Assembly: GCF_020911725.1 (NCBI RefSeq)
Contig: NZ_CP076620.1
Location: 748,501 to 812,500, forward strand
Length of the DNA: 64,000 nt
Source: Clostridium cadaveris
GTDB taxonomy: Bacteria > Bacillota > Clostridia > Clostridiales > Clostridiaceae
Direction of reading: 5' to 3'
In this document: in pieces, positions 36,787-45,415 of the stretch
Position numbering within the stretch: the stretch's first letter is position 1
How the letters are laid out: each line of letters opens with the position of its first letter
Notes under the pieces: model-generated
The model's database searches: none
Told to the model about the DNA's origin: nothing
The model's input: only the letters and a program-made list of their open reading frames with translations
Made by a program: the position numbers and the translations under genes

Positions 36787-37911
36787 ATGAAAATTTCAAA
36801 GAAAGATGCGTTGATGTGGTTTGAATTCTTTGCTATGCTGCCAGAGGATCAGGAACTTATGGTAAAGCAGCAAGAAATAATTTATGCGACATTTGCTCAG
36901 ATTGAAGAGGCAATTGATCATAGAAATGATATATTAATGTCGGAAATTAAAAACTTGAAAACTTTAAAAAATAGAACTTATTTTGTTGGTAATGACAGCA
37001 AATTCTCAAAGGGATGCACTTCATGCTTATTTGGTACAGGGCTTAGTGCAATTAGAAAAACTAACAAATGTAATATACAATGTAAGTTCTGTTACAATTA
37101 TGGAGAGCTAGATGATCAGCCACCTATTGGTGAAGGTATGTGGGAAATCGGAGGCACAAAATTTTATGAGAAAGATATAGATTTGCTTCTTTCAATCCAC
37201 AAGAAGCCAACTGGTGTTGCTTATGTTTATTTAGAGCCATTTATGGAGATTGAAAAATACTATGGAGTTATAAAGAAATTTAAAGATGCAGGGGTTTACC
37301 AGCACATGTATACAAATGGTATTTTAGCTACGGAAGAGAACTTGAAAGCGCTAGGTGAATCAGGACTTGACGAGATACGTTTTAATCTTGGTGCTTCTAA
37401 CTGTTCAGATAAGGTTATTGAAAATATGAAAATAGCTAAAAAATATATCAAAAGTGTAGGCATTGAAACTCCAATGACCCCTGAGTTCTTTGAGGGATTT
37501 TTTGAGAAAAAGGAAGCTATTTTAGATACTAAGCTAGATTTTATGAATTGTGCAGAATTACATTTAAATGAGAACAACATATATAATTATAGCGAAGAAA
37601 ACATGTATATTTCGAGACAAGGATATATCTCTCCGATTTGGAGCAGAGAATTGACCTTGAAATTTATGAAGATAGCTGATGAAGAAAAATGGGATTTAGC
37701 AGTTCATGATTGCTCAAATCACACAAAATTTGCTAGAAATTTAAATTTAAGTAATAAAGAAGGCAAATGGTTCGGGGCCAGTGATTACGGCTGTGAGTTC
37801 TCTAGAACTCCTTACGAAGCATTTTTACCAATACTACGTGATGACAACTTCAAATTTTTAACCGAAGAAGAATTACCTGAAGGATATAAACCAGGAGAAT
37901 TGATTTTTTAA
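36787..37911 (+). CDS. Radical SAM protein, unassigned function
   Basis: 374 aa with RBS AGAGGAGG. The radical SAM cluster is KCNIQCKFCYNYGE (Cys-x3-Cys-x2-Cys, ~98-105). An additional Cys pair lies just before it (GCTSCLFGTG, ~78-81), and late Cys residues (HDCSNH, YGCEFS) could ligate an auxiliary cluster. SAM-binding GGT-type region and YTNGILAT are visible. It resembles clostridial radical SAM proteins of unknown substrate and has no peptide-recognition (RRE) domain or neighbouring precursor peptide. Monocistronic, between two terminators. Confidence 0.8.
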   Translation: MKISKKDALMWFEFFAMLPEDQELMVKQQEIIYATFAQIEEAIDHRNDILMSEIKNLKTLKNRTYFVGNDSKFSKGCTSCLFGTGLSAIRKTNKCNIQCKFCYNYGELDDQPPIGEGMWEIGGTKFYEKDIDLLLSIHKKPTGVAYVYLEPFMEIEKYYGVIKKFKDAGVYQHMYTNGILATEENLKALGESGLDEIRFNLGASNCSDKVIENMKIAKKYIKSVGIETPMTPEFFEGFFEKKEAILDTKLDFMNCAELHLNENNIYNYSEENMYISRQGYISPIWSRELTLKFMKIADEEKWDLAVHDCSNHTKFARNLNLSNKEGKWFGASDYGCEFSRTPYEAFLPILRDDNFKFLTEEELPEGYKPGELIF

Positions 37912-37932
37912 ATTAGGTGATTAAGAAAGTGT

Positions 37933-37984
37933 AAGATGCCAATAGAAGCTAAAAAAGTAGTCTGCTATTGGCATCTTATTTTTG
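37933..37984. terminator. Terminator between convergent genes
   Basis: Perfect 12-bp stem AAGATGCCAATA/TATTGGCATCTT with a long loop, then ATTTTTG. It separates the radical SAM gene from the minus-strand GTPase operon. Confidence 0.85.
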
Positions 37985-38021
37985 CATAATTTGAGGAGTG
38001 CAATATTTTAATTTTCATAAC

Positions 38022-38936
38022 TTATATATACGTATTATAAAGTTCAATAAACTCCTCAGGGGTAACTGTGTTTAACCATTCTTTAGATGGATATAAAAAT
38101 TTATATTGATTTTGTTTTACAAGACCATCATCTATGGTATTAGAAATACAAGATAATAGAGATGCAGATTTCACAAAAGAATTGCAAAAGTCTTCAGAAA
38201 TAAGAGAATTTAGCACTTCTAACATAGTATCTTCATCTAATGATTTATTTGCAGCAATATAAGAAGGTAAAGCTATAGCCCCATCATTAGGATATGACAT
38301 AAACAAATCTTTGTTATTGGCACGTTTTGCATATATGCTAGGAGTTATAGCAACTCTATTAGAACCATTTTTTATATCATTAAAGGACTGTATTGGCATA
38401 TCTAATATGGTTGAGTTAGACAGAAATCTTCTAACAGAGTCCTTACCATATTTACTCCATATAGCTTTAACTATAGATTTTGCACCAGAGTTATTTATTC
38501 CGCCTATAGCAGTTTTTGTATCAGTATCAATTAGATTTTTTATAGAATCTGTTACTCCAGTATAATTGCTATTGTAGGAAAATACTAATGGTATAACTAG
38601 AAAAGGAAGTAATCTATCATCAAAATATATAGATGATGATTTAATTTCATTTTTTATATCAAAATATTTTGAGAGATTATATAAATCATTTGAGAACTTT
38701 GAATAAATATTATTATCTTCATATACTTCTAAATCGGTTGAAACCATGATATCAGGAAGTATAGCGTTAGTTTTCTTTAAATACTCATTTAGTTTACATG
38801 GATACCCTATGCCAAAATAAGTGACTTCTAAATTAATATTTTTTTCTCTTAAGGATAAAATTAAATTATCTAAATAGTTTTTTTCATATTTATGAAGTAT
38901 ACAAATGTTACTCCAATATAGTTTAACAGTTTTCAT
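38022..38936 (-). CDS. Cytosolic periplasmic-binding-protein-like protein (no signal peptide)
   Basis: 304 aa starting MKTVKLYWSN, with no signal peptide or lipobox. The fold is suggested by PBP2-type elements: a predicted N-terminal strand/helix, PDIMVSTDLEVYED, LPFLVIPLVFSYNSN (crossover region), and GAIALPSYIAANK as in Fe3+/molybdate-type binding proteins. Last gene of a three-gene operon after an ABC ATPase and a GTPase, overlapping the ATPase by 14 bp. A binding-protein fold kept in the cytosol with an ATPase lacking a permease suggests a chaperone or sensor for a metal or cofactor. Function unknown. Confidence 0.6.
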   Translation of the reverse strand: MKTVKLYWSNICILHKYEKNYLDNLILSLREKNINLEVTYFGIGYPCKLNEYLKKTNAILPDIMVSTDLEVYEDNNIYSKFSNDLYNLSKYFDIKNEIKSSSIYFDDRLLPFLVIPLVFSYNSNYTGVTDSIKNLIDTDTKTAIGGINNSGAKSIVKAIWSKYGKDSVRRFLSNSTILDMPIQSFNDIKNGSNRVAITPSIYAKRANNKDLFMSYPNDGAIALPSYIAANKSLDEDTMLEVLNSLISEDFCNSFVKSASLLSCISNTIDDGLVKQNQYKFLYPSKEWLNTVTPEEFIELYNTYI

Positions 38937-39678
38937 AAAGAATAGCTCCTTTTCTTAGTTTAGATTGACATTCTATTTGAAAATCATACATAACTTTTAG
39001 TTTATTTAAGATTTCCTCTTCTTCTTTAGGTTTGACAATTACTTTAAAAATTGATCCGTTTTCCATTATTATCCGTTTTTCGGCTATTAACGCTGTATGA
39101 GGATCGTGGGTAACCATAAAAATTAATTTATCACTTTTTAATAAAATATCTAAAGCTATATTTTTGTTTATCCCAGCATTTTCTATCTCGTCTATTAGAA
39201 TAATAGGGTTATTTGAAATAAGAGCAATATCCGCAATCATTAAAGCACGAGTTTGTCCTCCGCTTAATGATGTAAGATCTTGACATAAAGAAATGGGCTC
39301 AGCTGTTATAGAGTTTGCTGTATCTAATACTTTTTTTATTGATACAGACGTATTATTTTTACATTTTTTATGAATAGTTAAAAATTCTTCAACAGTAGAA
39401 TCTAGAACAAATCTCATATTTTGACTGAGATGAGAAACAAGTTCTATAGAAAGTTTATTACGTTGTTCCATGGAAACTTCAATATTATCTATAACTATTT
39501 TTCTATTAGTCAAGGAATCTCTATTTACAAATTGTTCTATATCTTTAATTAATCTGCTCTTACCAGAACCAGTATTACCTACAATAGAATAAATATGACC
39601 TCTATGAAAGGTTAGAGGATCAAAAGATTCACAATTACCAAACTTATCTTTACCTGGATATATAGTTATACTTTTCAT
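38923..39678 (-). CDS. ABC-type ATPase without membrane partner
   Basis: 251 aa with Walker A GNTGSGKSR, signature LSGGQTRA, Walker B IILIDEIENAG and switch His VTHDPH. The sequence after Walker B (ENAGINKNIALDILL) departs from transporter ATPases, and no permease gene is in the same operon. Its ATG overlaps the GTPase stop (TAATG), so translation is coupled. It probably works with the GTPase and the cytosolic binding-like protein. Similar soluble ABC ATPases exist in metallocofactor maturation, but that role is inferred here. Confidence 0.75.
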   Translation of the reverse strand: MKSITIYPGKDKFGNCESFDPLTFHRGHIYSIVGNTGSGKSRLIKDIEQFVNRDSLTNRKIVIDNIEVSMEQRNKLSIELVSHLSQNMRFVLDSTVEEFLTIHKKCKNNTSVSIKKVLDTANSITAEPISLCQDLTSLSGGQTRALMIADIALISNNPIILIDEIENAGINKNIALDILLKSDKLIFMVTHDPHTALIAEKRIIMENGSIFKVIVKPKEEEEILNKLKVMYDFQIECQSKLRKGAILYENC

Positions 39679-40370
39679 TAAAATTCACCTCTAAAATTTA
39701 TTTTAGAAACTATTCCTTGCTGGAATTCCTCGCCGATTCTACATTCTCCAATACAATAAGAACAAACTCCGCTTGGCATAGTGTGTCTTAATAAATGTTC
39801 TCTATTATCTTCAAGTTTAGTATTAATTAAATAGTTTGAAACTAGCTCAACACCAAAACCAACTAAGCCATCAATAAAGAATATATTAGAATTAGGATTT
39901 ATTTTTCTTATATTAAAAGATATTATTTCTCTTTCGGCCTGAGATACCATATCTATCTTACTTAGAACTATAGCATCACTTTCGCTTAACATTGGACCTA
40001 GTTTTTGTGGTGTTTTGAAACTAGAAGTACAATCACAAACACATATGTGTAATGTTCTATTTGTTGCGGGAGAGCATCTATTACAAAGACCAGCAGTTTC
40101 TATTATTAAAACATCACTTTTTTTATTGTTAGCCCAAATCATAAGTTCATTTAGATTTGAAATAAGAAAATGATCAGGGCAAATATCTTTGCTAAGACCT
40201 ACCATATAAGGTATATCTAAATTTCTATATACTAAATCATCATCAGTAGCTAAACAATCTATTTTACATATAGAAGGATTAAGGTTTTTAGACTTTAGAT
40301 GAGGAATCAAATGTTTTATTAAAGCTGTTTTTCCAACAGATGATGAGCCAGAAATCAATATAGTTTTCAT
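39678..40370 (-). CDS. UreG/HypB/CobW-like GTPase with Cys motifs
   Basis: 230 aa. Walker A is GSSSVGKTA (residues 8-16), switch Asp is in CKIDCLATDDD, and the base-specificity region LSKIDMVSQ (SKxD) matches SIMIBI GTPases of the HypB/UreG group. Two Cys clusters stand out: ETAGLCNRCSP beside the Walker B position and a C-terminal CSYCIGEC (CxxCx3C), which could bind metal or an FeS cluster. Such GTPases insert metals into enzymes. First gene of a divergent operon facing a Crp-family gene, with a Fur-box-like site between them. Confidence 0.75.
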   Translation of the reverse strand: MKTILISGSSSVGKTALIKHLIPHLKSKNLNPSICKIDCLATDDDLVYRNLDIPYMVGLSKDICPDHFLISNLNELMIWANNKKSDVLIIETAGLCNRCSPATNRTLHICVCDCTSSFKTPQKLGPMLSESDAIVLSKIDMVSQAEREIISFNIRKINPNSNIFFIDGLVGFGVELVSNYLINTKLEDNREHLLRHTMPSGVCSYCIGECRIGEEFQQGIVSKINFRGEF

Positions 40371-40465
40371 TGTTTATTGAAAACCTCCTTTCGAATTTTA
40401 ACTAAAATCTATAATATCATTAGAAGATGATAGAAGTTGTATCAAATGAGACAAACGACATTGTA

Positions 40466-40500
40466 TTTCAATTAAAAATGATTATCAATTGTAATTGAAA
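40466..40500. promoter_or_regulatory. Divergent operator region with Fur-box-like site and dyad
   Basis: TAAAAAT-G-ATTATCA at 40473-40487 matches the Fur/PerR 7-1-7 consensus TGATAAT-N-ATTATCA at 12 of 14 positions. A separate perfect 9-bp dyad TTTCAATTA (40466-40474)/TAATTGAAA (40492-40500) encloses it. TTGTAA (40489-40494) with TATGAT (40513-40518, 18-bp spacer) forms a candidate promoter for the rightward genes, so the boxes overlap its -35 side. Both operons are likely metal-responsive. Confidence 0.6.
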
Positions 40501-40562
40501 GTTAGAAAACACTATGATATGATTTTAATTAAAGTGAATATTTAACAGAAAAGGTGATAGCT

Positions 40563-41213
40563 TTGAGTGAAAAGGAAGTACTGGTAAAAAGTAAATTATT
40601 CTCTAAAAGATGTATTATAGAAGATAAAATAAAAACTAAAATTTATAAAAAAGGCCAATTTATAAGTGATTTTTTTGATGAAGAATATTATGTTGGGGTA
40701 ATAAGAAAGGGAGAGGTATCAGTATATTGTATATCTAGTGATGGAAATGAAATTAATATGTCTGTTTTAAAAGATGGAGATGTTTTTGGAATTTCTAATA
40801 TATTTGAGGAAGAATCCTTAGACACTGTATTAAAGTGCAAAACTGGTGTTACAGCAATTTTCTATCCTAAAAAGTATTTTATAGAAATGATAAAGTCAGA
40901 TAGTGCAGCCGCTTTAGAATATTCGCGATATTGTAATAGGAAAATACAGTTTTTATTAAGAAAAATAGAATTCTTAAATATACAATCTAGCAAGAAAAAG
41001 ATTATTGAATATTTGCTAGATAAAAAAGGAGAGGACAATGTAGTCTTGTTAGAATGCTCTAAAGAAGAATTAAGCAAAAGAATTAATGTAAGCAGAGCAT
41101 CTTTATATAGGGAATTGCAAATCTTACAAAATGAAAATTGTTTGGAATTCGATAAAAAAAGCATAGAAATATTAGATAAAGAAAAATTAAGAAAAATTTT
41201 ATATGAAATATAG
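40563..41213 (+). CDS. Crp/Fnr-family transcriptional regulator
   Basis: TTG 40563 is preferred because AAGGTGA lies directly upstream. The ~216-aa protein has an N-terminal cyclic-nucleotide-like beta-barrel (GVIRKGEVSVYCISSDGNEI..LKDGDVFGISN) and a C-terminal HTH (SKEELSKRINVSRASLYREL). No N-terminal Cys cluster of FNR type; scattered Cys residues are present. It lies 12 bp before the importer operon and divergent from the GTPase operon, so it probably regulates both. Effector unknown; CO, NO, redox or metal status are possibilities for this superfamily. Confidence 0.85.
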   Translation: MSEKEVLVKSKLFSKRCIIEDKIKTKIYKKGQFISDFFDEEYYVGVIRKGEVSVYCISSDGNEINMSVLKDGDVFGISNIFEEESLDTVLKCKTGVTAIFYPKKYFIEMIKSDSAAALEYSRYCNRKIQFLLRKIEFLNIQSSKKKIIEYLLDKKGEDNVVLLECSKEELSKRINVSRASLYRELQILQNENCLEFDKKSIEILDKEKLRKILYEI

Positions 41214-41225
41214 GAGGATAAGATT

Positions 41226-42230
41226 ATGAGAAAGAAGATAACAACATTATTATTAATATCATTAATAATAAGTTCTTTATCAGGATGTGTGATGACATCA
41301 TCAAAGAATCAGAAAAAGGAGGAAGAGGTAGCTGTTAAGATAACAGCATTAAAGGGACCTACAGGAATGGGGATAGCTAAAATGATTAGTGATGAAAAAA
41401 ATAAAGAAGATAAGAAGTATGATATTAATATAGCGAATTCTATTGATGAAATTACGCCTAAGCTTGTTAATAAGGAAATAGATATTGCAGCGGTTCCATC
41501 TAATTTAGCGTCAATTTTATATAACAATAATGGTGGAGAAATAAAGACATTAGCTGTAAATATTTTAGGAGTTTTATACATAGTTGAAAATGGGAACACT
41601 GTAAATAACTTGGAAGATTTAAAGGGAAAAACAATTTATTCTAGTGGAAAAGGGGCAACTCCTGAATATGCTTTAAATTATGTGTTAAAGGAAAATGGAA
41701 TTAATCCAGATAAAGATCTTAAGATTGAGTATAAATCAGAACATACAGAGTGTTTATCGGCTTTATTAAATGATAAAAATGGAATAGCATTGCTTCCTCA
41801 ACCTTTTGTTACAATAGCATTAACTAAGAACGAAAATTTAAGAGTAGCTTTAGATTTAACAAAAGAATGGGATGCCTTGAATAAAGATAAAAAAGATGGA
41901 AGTGCGTTAATAACGGGAGTTGTTGTTGCAAGAAAAGAGTTTATCGATAAATATCCCCAAAAGGTTAAAAATTTCTTAGAAGAGTATAAAAAATCTGTTG
42001 ATTTTACAAACAATAACATAGAAGAAGCATCAAAACTTATTGGAGAAAATGGAATAGTACAAGCAGAAGTTGCTAAAATGGCAATACCTAAATGCAATAT
42101 AACATTTATAGATGGTAAGGATATGAAGGATAAACTTAGTGGATACTTAAAGGTTCTTTATGATGCTAATCAAAAGTCTGTGGGAGGAAAAATGCCAAGT
42201 GATGATTTCTACTACATTGAAAAAAATTAA
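41226..42230 (+). CDS. NitT/TauT-type substrate-binding lipoprotein
   Basis: 334 aa with RBS AGGAGG. A lipoprotein signal ends in LSGC (Cys ~21). The PBP2 fold of the NMT1/TauA group is recognisable: KITALKGPTGMGIAKMI, LVNKEIDIAAVPSNLASIL, LKGKTIYSSGKGATPEYALNYVL and IALLPQPFVT. It binds its ligand outside the cell for the following permease and ATPase. Family members take up taurine, nitrate, thiamine precursors, riboflavin and other organics; the neighbouring metal-type GTPase and Fur-like site hint at a metal- or cofactor-related ligand here. Confidence 0.85.
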   Translation: MRKKITTLLLISLIISSLSGCVMTSSKNQKKEEEVAVKITALKGPTGMGIAKMISDEKNKEDKKYDINIANSIDEITPKLVNKEIDIAAVPSNLASILYNNNGGEIKTLAVNILGVLYIVENGNTVNNLEDLKGKTIYSSGKGATPEYALNYVLKENGINPDKDLKIEYKSEHTECLSALLNDKNGIALLPQPFVTIALTKNENLRVALDLTKEWDALNKDKKDGSALITGVVVARKEFIDKYPQKVKNFLEEYKKSVDFTNNNIEEASKLIGENGIVQAEVAKMAIPKCNITFIDGKDMKDKLSGYLKVLYDANQKSVGGKMPSDDFYYIEKN

Positions 42231-42966
42231 TAAGCATTATATATTAGCAATAGTCTTTTGGCTTATGATTTGGCAAATAAGCAGCGTAATACTTGGTCAG
42301 GAGATACTTTTAGTATCTCCTTTTTCTGCTTTTAAAAGATTATTAAAATTATCTATGGAACTTGAATTTTGGGAATCTATAGCATTTTCTTTTACTAAAA
42401 TAACAACTGGTTTTATATTAGCTTTTTTTACAGGAATAATAATGGCTATAATAGCAGCTAACAATAAAAGTTTTAAGATATTAATTGAGCCATTGATACT
42501 TACAATACAGGCTATACCGGTAGCTTCTTTTATAATATTATGCTTAATATGGATATCATCAAATAATTTATCTACTCTTATATCATTTTTAATGGTATTG
42601 CCAGTTGTGTATAGGAATATTTTAGATGGGATAAATAGTATTCCTAGAGAATTAAATGATATGGCGAAGGTATTTAAAGTTAGCAAAAGTAAAAAAATAA
42701 GATATATATACATGTCTCATGTAGTACCATATTTAAGAGCTGCATGTAGTGTTTCACTAGGATTATGTTGGAAGTCAGGAATAGCAGCAGAAGTAATAGG
42801 TATGCCAACTAATTCCATTGGAGAAAATTTGTATGAAGCTAAAATTTATTTAAATACACCAGATTTATTTGCATGGACTATAGTCATAATTATCATAAGT
42901 ATTTGTTTTCAAAATGGATTTCTAGCATTAATAGATAAGTTATTACATAAAGTGGAGATAAATTGA
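42202..42966 (+). CDS. NitT/TauT-type ABC permease
   Basis: ~255 aa; the ATG at 42202 (or GTG 42199) follows GGGAGGAAA inside the end of the binding-protein gene. Six spans start at NKHYILAIVFWLMIWQISSVI. The coupling loop is INSIPRELNDMAKVFKVSKSKKIRYIYM, typical of SsuC/TauC permeases. The overlap with the upstream gene (~29 bp) and abutment with the ATPase gene show a single operon. Confidence 0.88.
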   Translation: MISTTLKKINKHYILAIVFWLMIWQISSVILGQEILLVSPFSAFKRLLKLSMELEFWESIAFSFTKITTGFILAFFTGIIMAIIAANNKSFKILIEPLILTIQAIPVASFIILCLIWISSNNLSTLISFLMVLPVVYRNILDGINSIPRELNDMAKVFKVSKSKKIRYIYMSHVVPYLRAACSVSLGLCWKSGIAAEVIGMPTNSIGENLYEAKIYLNTPDLFAWTIVIIIISICFQNGFLALIDKLLHKVEIN

Positions 42967-43554
42967 ATGGATATAATAATTAAAAATATAAGTAAAAAAT
43001 ATAATGATAAAGTTGTTTTAGATAGTTTCAACAATGTTTTTAAAGAAAAATATATATCTTTTATAATGGGGACATCTGGAGTTGGAAAGACAACTTTAAT
43101 AAGAATATTAATGAACTTAGATAAGGTAGATAGTGGGGAAATTATAGGTATTAATGATAAAAAAATTAGTGCAGTATTTCAAGAAAATAGTTTATGTGAA
43201 AACTTAAGTGTATTATCAAATTTAAAGTTAGTATGCAAAAATATAAATTATCTAGAAGTTGAAAAGGCTTTAGATGCATTAGATTTAAATGACTGCATTA
43301 ATAAAAGGGTACGAGAATTAAGCGGTGGCATGAAGAGAAGAGTAGCAATATTAAGAGCTTTATTATATGATTTTGATTTACTTATTATGGATGAACCCTT
43401 TAATGGATTAGATGTAACAACTAAGTTTAAAGTTATGGATTTTGTAATAAGCAAATTGGAAAATAAAAGTGCGATAATAATTACTCATGCTATGGATGAT
43501 ATAGAATATTTTAAGAAACATAAAGACCTATCAGTAGATATAAAAATAATCTAA
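42967..43554 (+). CDS. NitT/TauT-type ABC ATPase, short
   Basis: 195 aa, ~50 residues shorter than SsuB/TauB, lacking the C-terminal tail. Walker A is GTSGVGKTT, Q-loop AVFQENSL, signature LSGGMKRRVA, Walker B LLIMDEPFNGLD, switch His ITHAMDD; all motifs are intact, so the short form is likely functional. The start codon directly abuts the permease stop. It powers uptake by this importer. Confidence 0.88.
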   Translation: MDIIIKNISKKYNDKVVLDSFNNVFKEKYISFIMGTSGVGKTTLIRILMNLDKVDSGEIIGINDKKISAVFQENSLCENLSVLSNLKLVCKNINYLEVEKALDALDLNDCINKRVRELSGGMKRRVAILRALLYDFDLLIMDEPFNGLDVTTKFKVMDFVISKLENKSAIIITHAMDDIEYFKKHKDLSVDIKII

Positions 43555-43585
43555 AATTGAATTATGAATTTTATTTCTGTATGCA

Positions 43586-43658
43586 ATAGTGGACACGAAA
43601 AGTTTAACACAATATATATTACAAAAGAAGAATGTGTTAAATTTCTTATGTCCACTAT
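43586..43658. repeat. 73-bp MITE-like element or bidirectional hairpin
   Basis: Perfect 10-bp terminal inverted repeats ATAGTGGACA/TGTCCACTAT, with a second matching arm inside (TTTAACACA/TGTGTTAAA) and an AT-rich centre. It lies between two convergent genes. IS-like ends without a transposase suggest a MITE or IS relic; it may double as a terminator. Confidence 0.6.
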
Positions 43659-43723
43659 ATTTATTTAAATCATGTTTCTAATTTATTATATCTTTTCTCT
43701 AACTTTGAAAGTAGTTCAATATT

Positions 43724-45250
43724 TCACATAGACCTCTCATCTATTTTATAGCAGTAATCATTTATTAGAAAAGAAAATTTTAATAAAAATTTTGTATGAT
43801 AATCTTCAAAATCGAGGTTAGTCAATTCTATAATTCTATTAACCCTGTAAGATAAGGTGTTTCGGTGTATAAAAAGTTCAGAAGCAGTTGTTTTTATAGT
43901 GCAGTCATTGTTTATGTATGCTTTTAAGGTTTCAAACAGATGCGTCTTATTCTTTTTATCATAATCTTTAAGAATTGAAAGTGATGGATGAAGCATGGTA
44001 CTAAGTGAATTTTTATCATCTACACGGGAAATTAAGTCATAAGCCATATAATCTTCATATGAGTATACCTTTTTAGATGGTTTAAAGAGCTGACCTAATA
44101 TTAGTGCCTTATAAGCTTGCTGGTAATGATTATACAATTGTTTTATGGTGAAAAAAGGATAGCTGATGCCTATTTTTATATTTTCATTATCTGCAAATTT
44201 ATTAAGATGCAATATTAAATCATTATCAATATTTATTTTGTCGTTAGGAATAGCAACAATTATTCCCTTGTTGTCATAAGTCACATGTGCACCTAAAAAT
44301 TCAAGCTTAATGTCGTGAACTATCTTATTTCTTTTATACCAATTATCATCATTATAATTATCATGAATATATAGGGCAGTCATTTTTGAAGGGAATTGAA
44401 TACTAGTAAGTCTTGATTCAATATCTTCAAATGGAACCCCGATTATACAGTCATACATGACTCTATAATGTGGCGTAACTATTTCCGATAAATTTGAAAT
44501 ATACTTTTTTATAGTGTACTCTACAGCATCACATATTATTTTTAACAGCTCATCATTAGATGACGATATTTTTTTCTGGCCTTCAATCATAAGAATAAAT
44601 CCTATCTGCCGTTCATTCAAAAACACTTTTTTTGTGAACTTTCGGTTAGGGGATTCACTACATGTAACCTCAACTGGAGACGATGACTTAGATAAGTTTT
44701 TTATGCTGGGAAGTGATTTTACAGCGCGGATAAAATCATAATTACAGTATCCGTTTTTTACATTCTCAGACCACAATGGATCAGATACGGGTATGGAGGA
44801 TGAGCTTGCAATTATTTTAAATGTAGTATCACATAATAGCAATGATTGTCCAAGATTTATAGATGCTAAGTCAATGACTGAATTGAGGTTTCGTGTTTTA
44901 TCAGCAATGGTGATTAAGTCTTCATAGAGTGTTGAATTTATGTCTTTTTCCAAATATGATTTTACTTCATTAAATATGCTGAAAAGGGAACTGTCATCAG
45001 TATAAGCTAAATTACAGTTACAATACGTGATTTTAGGTGAATTTACTGAATGATTAAGTATGCACTGAGATGGTAGATTAGGTATGCCCTGAAGTTGTGA
45101 ATCATATCCAAAGTATAACGTATTTTCTGAAAATGTGGTACGTTTTACATCAATTAGAGCAACATCGCGGATATTAATTTCATTCTTTTCTGAGATAACT
45201 TCGATAAAATAATCATTTCTTAATGTTTCCAATAGTTTTGAAAAAATCAT
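43724..45250 (-). CDS. PucR/CdaR-family transcriptional regulator
   Basis: ATG 45250 has TTGAGGTG upstream. The ~508-aa protein has an N-terminal sensory region (partly PucR-like, with Cys-rich CILNHSVNSPKITYCNCNL), a central GAF/GGDEF-like segment, and the C-terminal PucR HTH (YINNDCTIKTTASELFIHRN, TLSYRVNRIIELT). Divergent from the large flavoenzyme gene with a dyad in the ~165-bp gap, so it very likely controls that operon. The inducer is probably the enzymes' substrate. Confidence 0.85.
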   Translation of the reverse strand: MIFSKLLETLRNDYFIEVISEKNEINIRDVALIDVKRTTFSENTLYFGYDSQLQGIPNLPSQCILNHSVNSPKITYCNCNLAYTDDSSLFSIFNEVKSYLEKDINSTLYEDLITIADKTRNLNSVIDLASINLGQSLLLCDTTFKIIASSSSIPVSDPLWSENVKNGYCNYDFIRAVKSLPSIKNLSKSSSPVEVTCSESPNRKFTKKVFLNERQIGFILMIEGQKKISSSNDELLKIICDAVEYTIKKYISNLSEIVTPHYRVMYDCIIGVPFEDIESRLTSIQFPSKMTALYIHDNYNDDNWYKRNKIVHDIKLEFLGAHVTYDNKGIIVAIPNDKINIDNDLILHLNKFADNENIKIGISYPFFTIKQLYNHYQQAYKALILGQLFKPSKKVYSYEDYMAYDLISRVDDKNSLSTMLHPSLSILKDYDKKNKTHLFETLKAYINNDCTIKTTASELFIHRNTLSYRVNRIIELTNLDFEDYHTKFLLKFSFLINDYCYKIDERSM

Positions 45251-45280
45251 AGTATAACACCTCAAAATATAACTATAGAT

Positions 45281-45310
45281 ACAATATAGTGCATCGTGCA
45301 CAAGTTGTCA
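45281..45310. promoter_or_regulatory. Dyad in the cdaR-like/flavoenzyme gap
   Basis: GTGCA-TCG-TGCAC (45289-45301) nested in outer ACAA..TTGT arms (45281-45284 and about 45305-45308). Possible operator of the PucR/CdaR-type regulator; its -10 side faces both genes. Confidence 0.45.
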
Positions 45311-45415
45311 AATAACTATCGTAGTTCATACACATGGTAAAGAATTCTAAATATTCTTATAATGGTATTAACAATAGTAATGAAGATTTGAAGATTTAAA
45401 TGGGAGAGTGATATT

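Noticed and set aside
38022-38936. Ordinary secreted ABC binding protein
   Set aside because: No hydrophobic signal or lipobox at the N-terminus, and upstream sequence is the coding end of the ATPase gene, so no missing signal exon.
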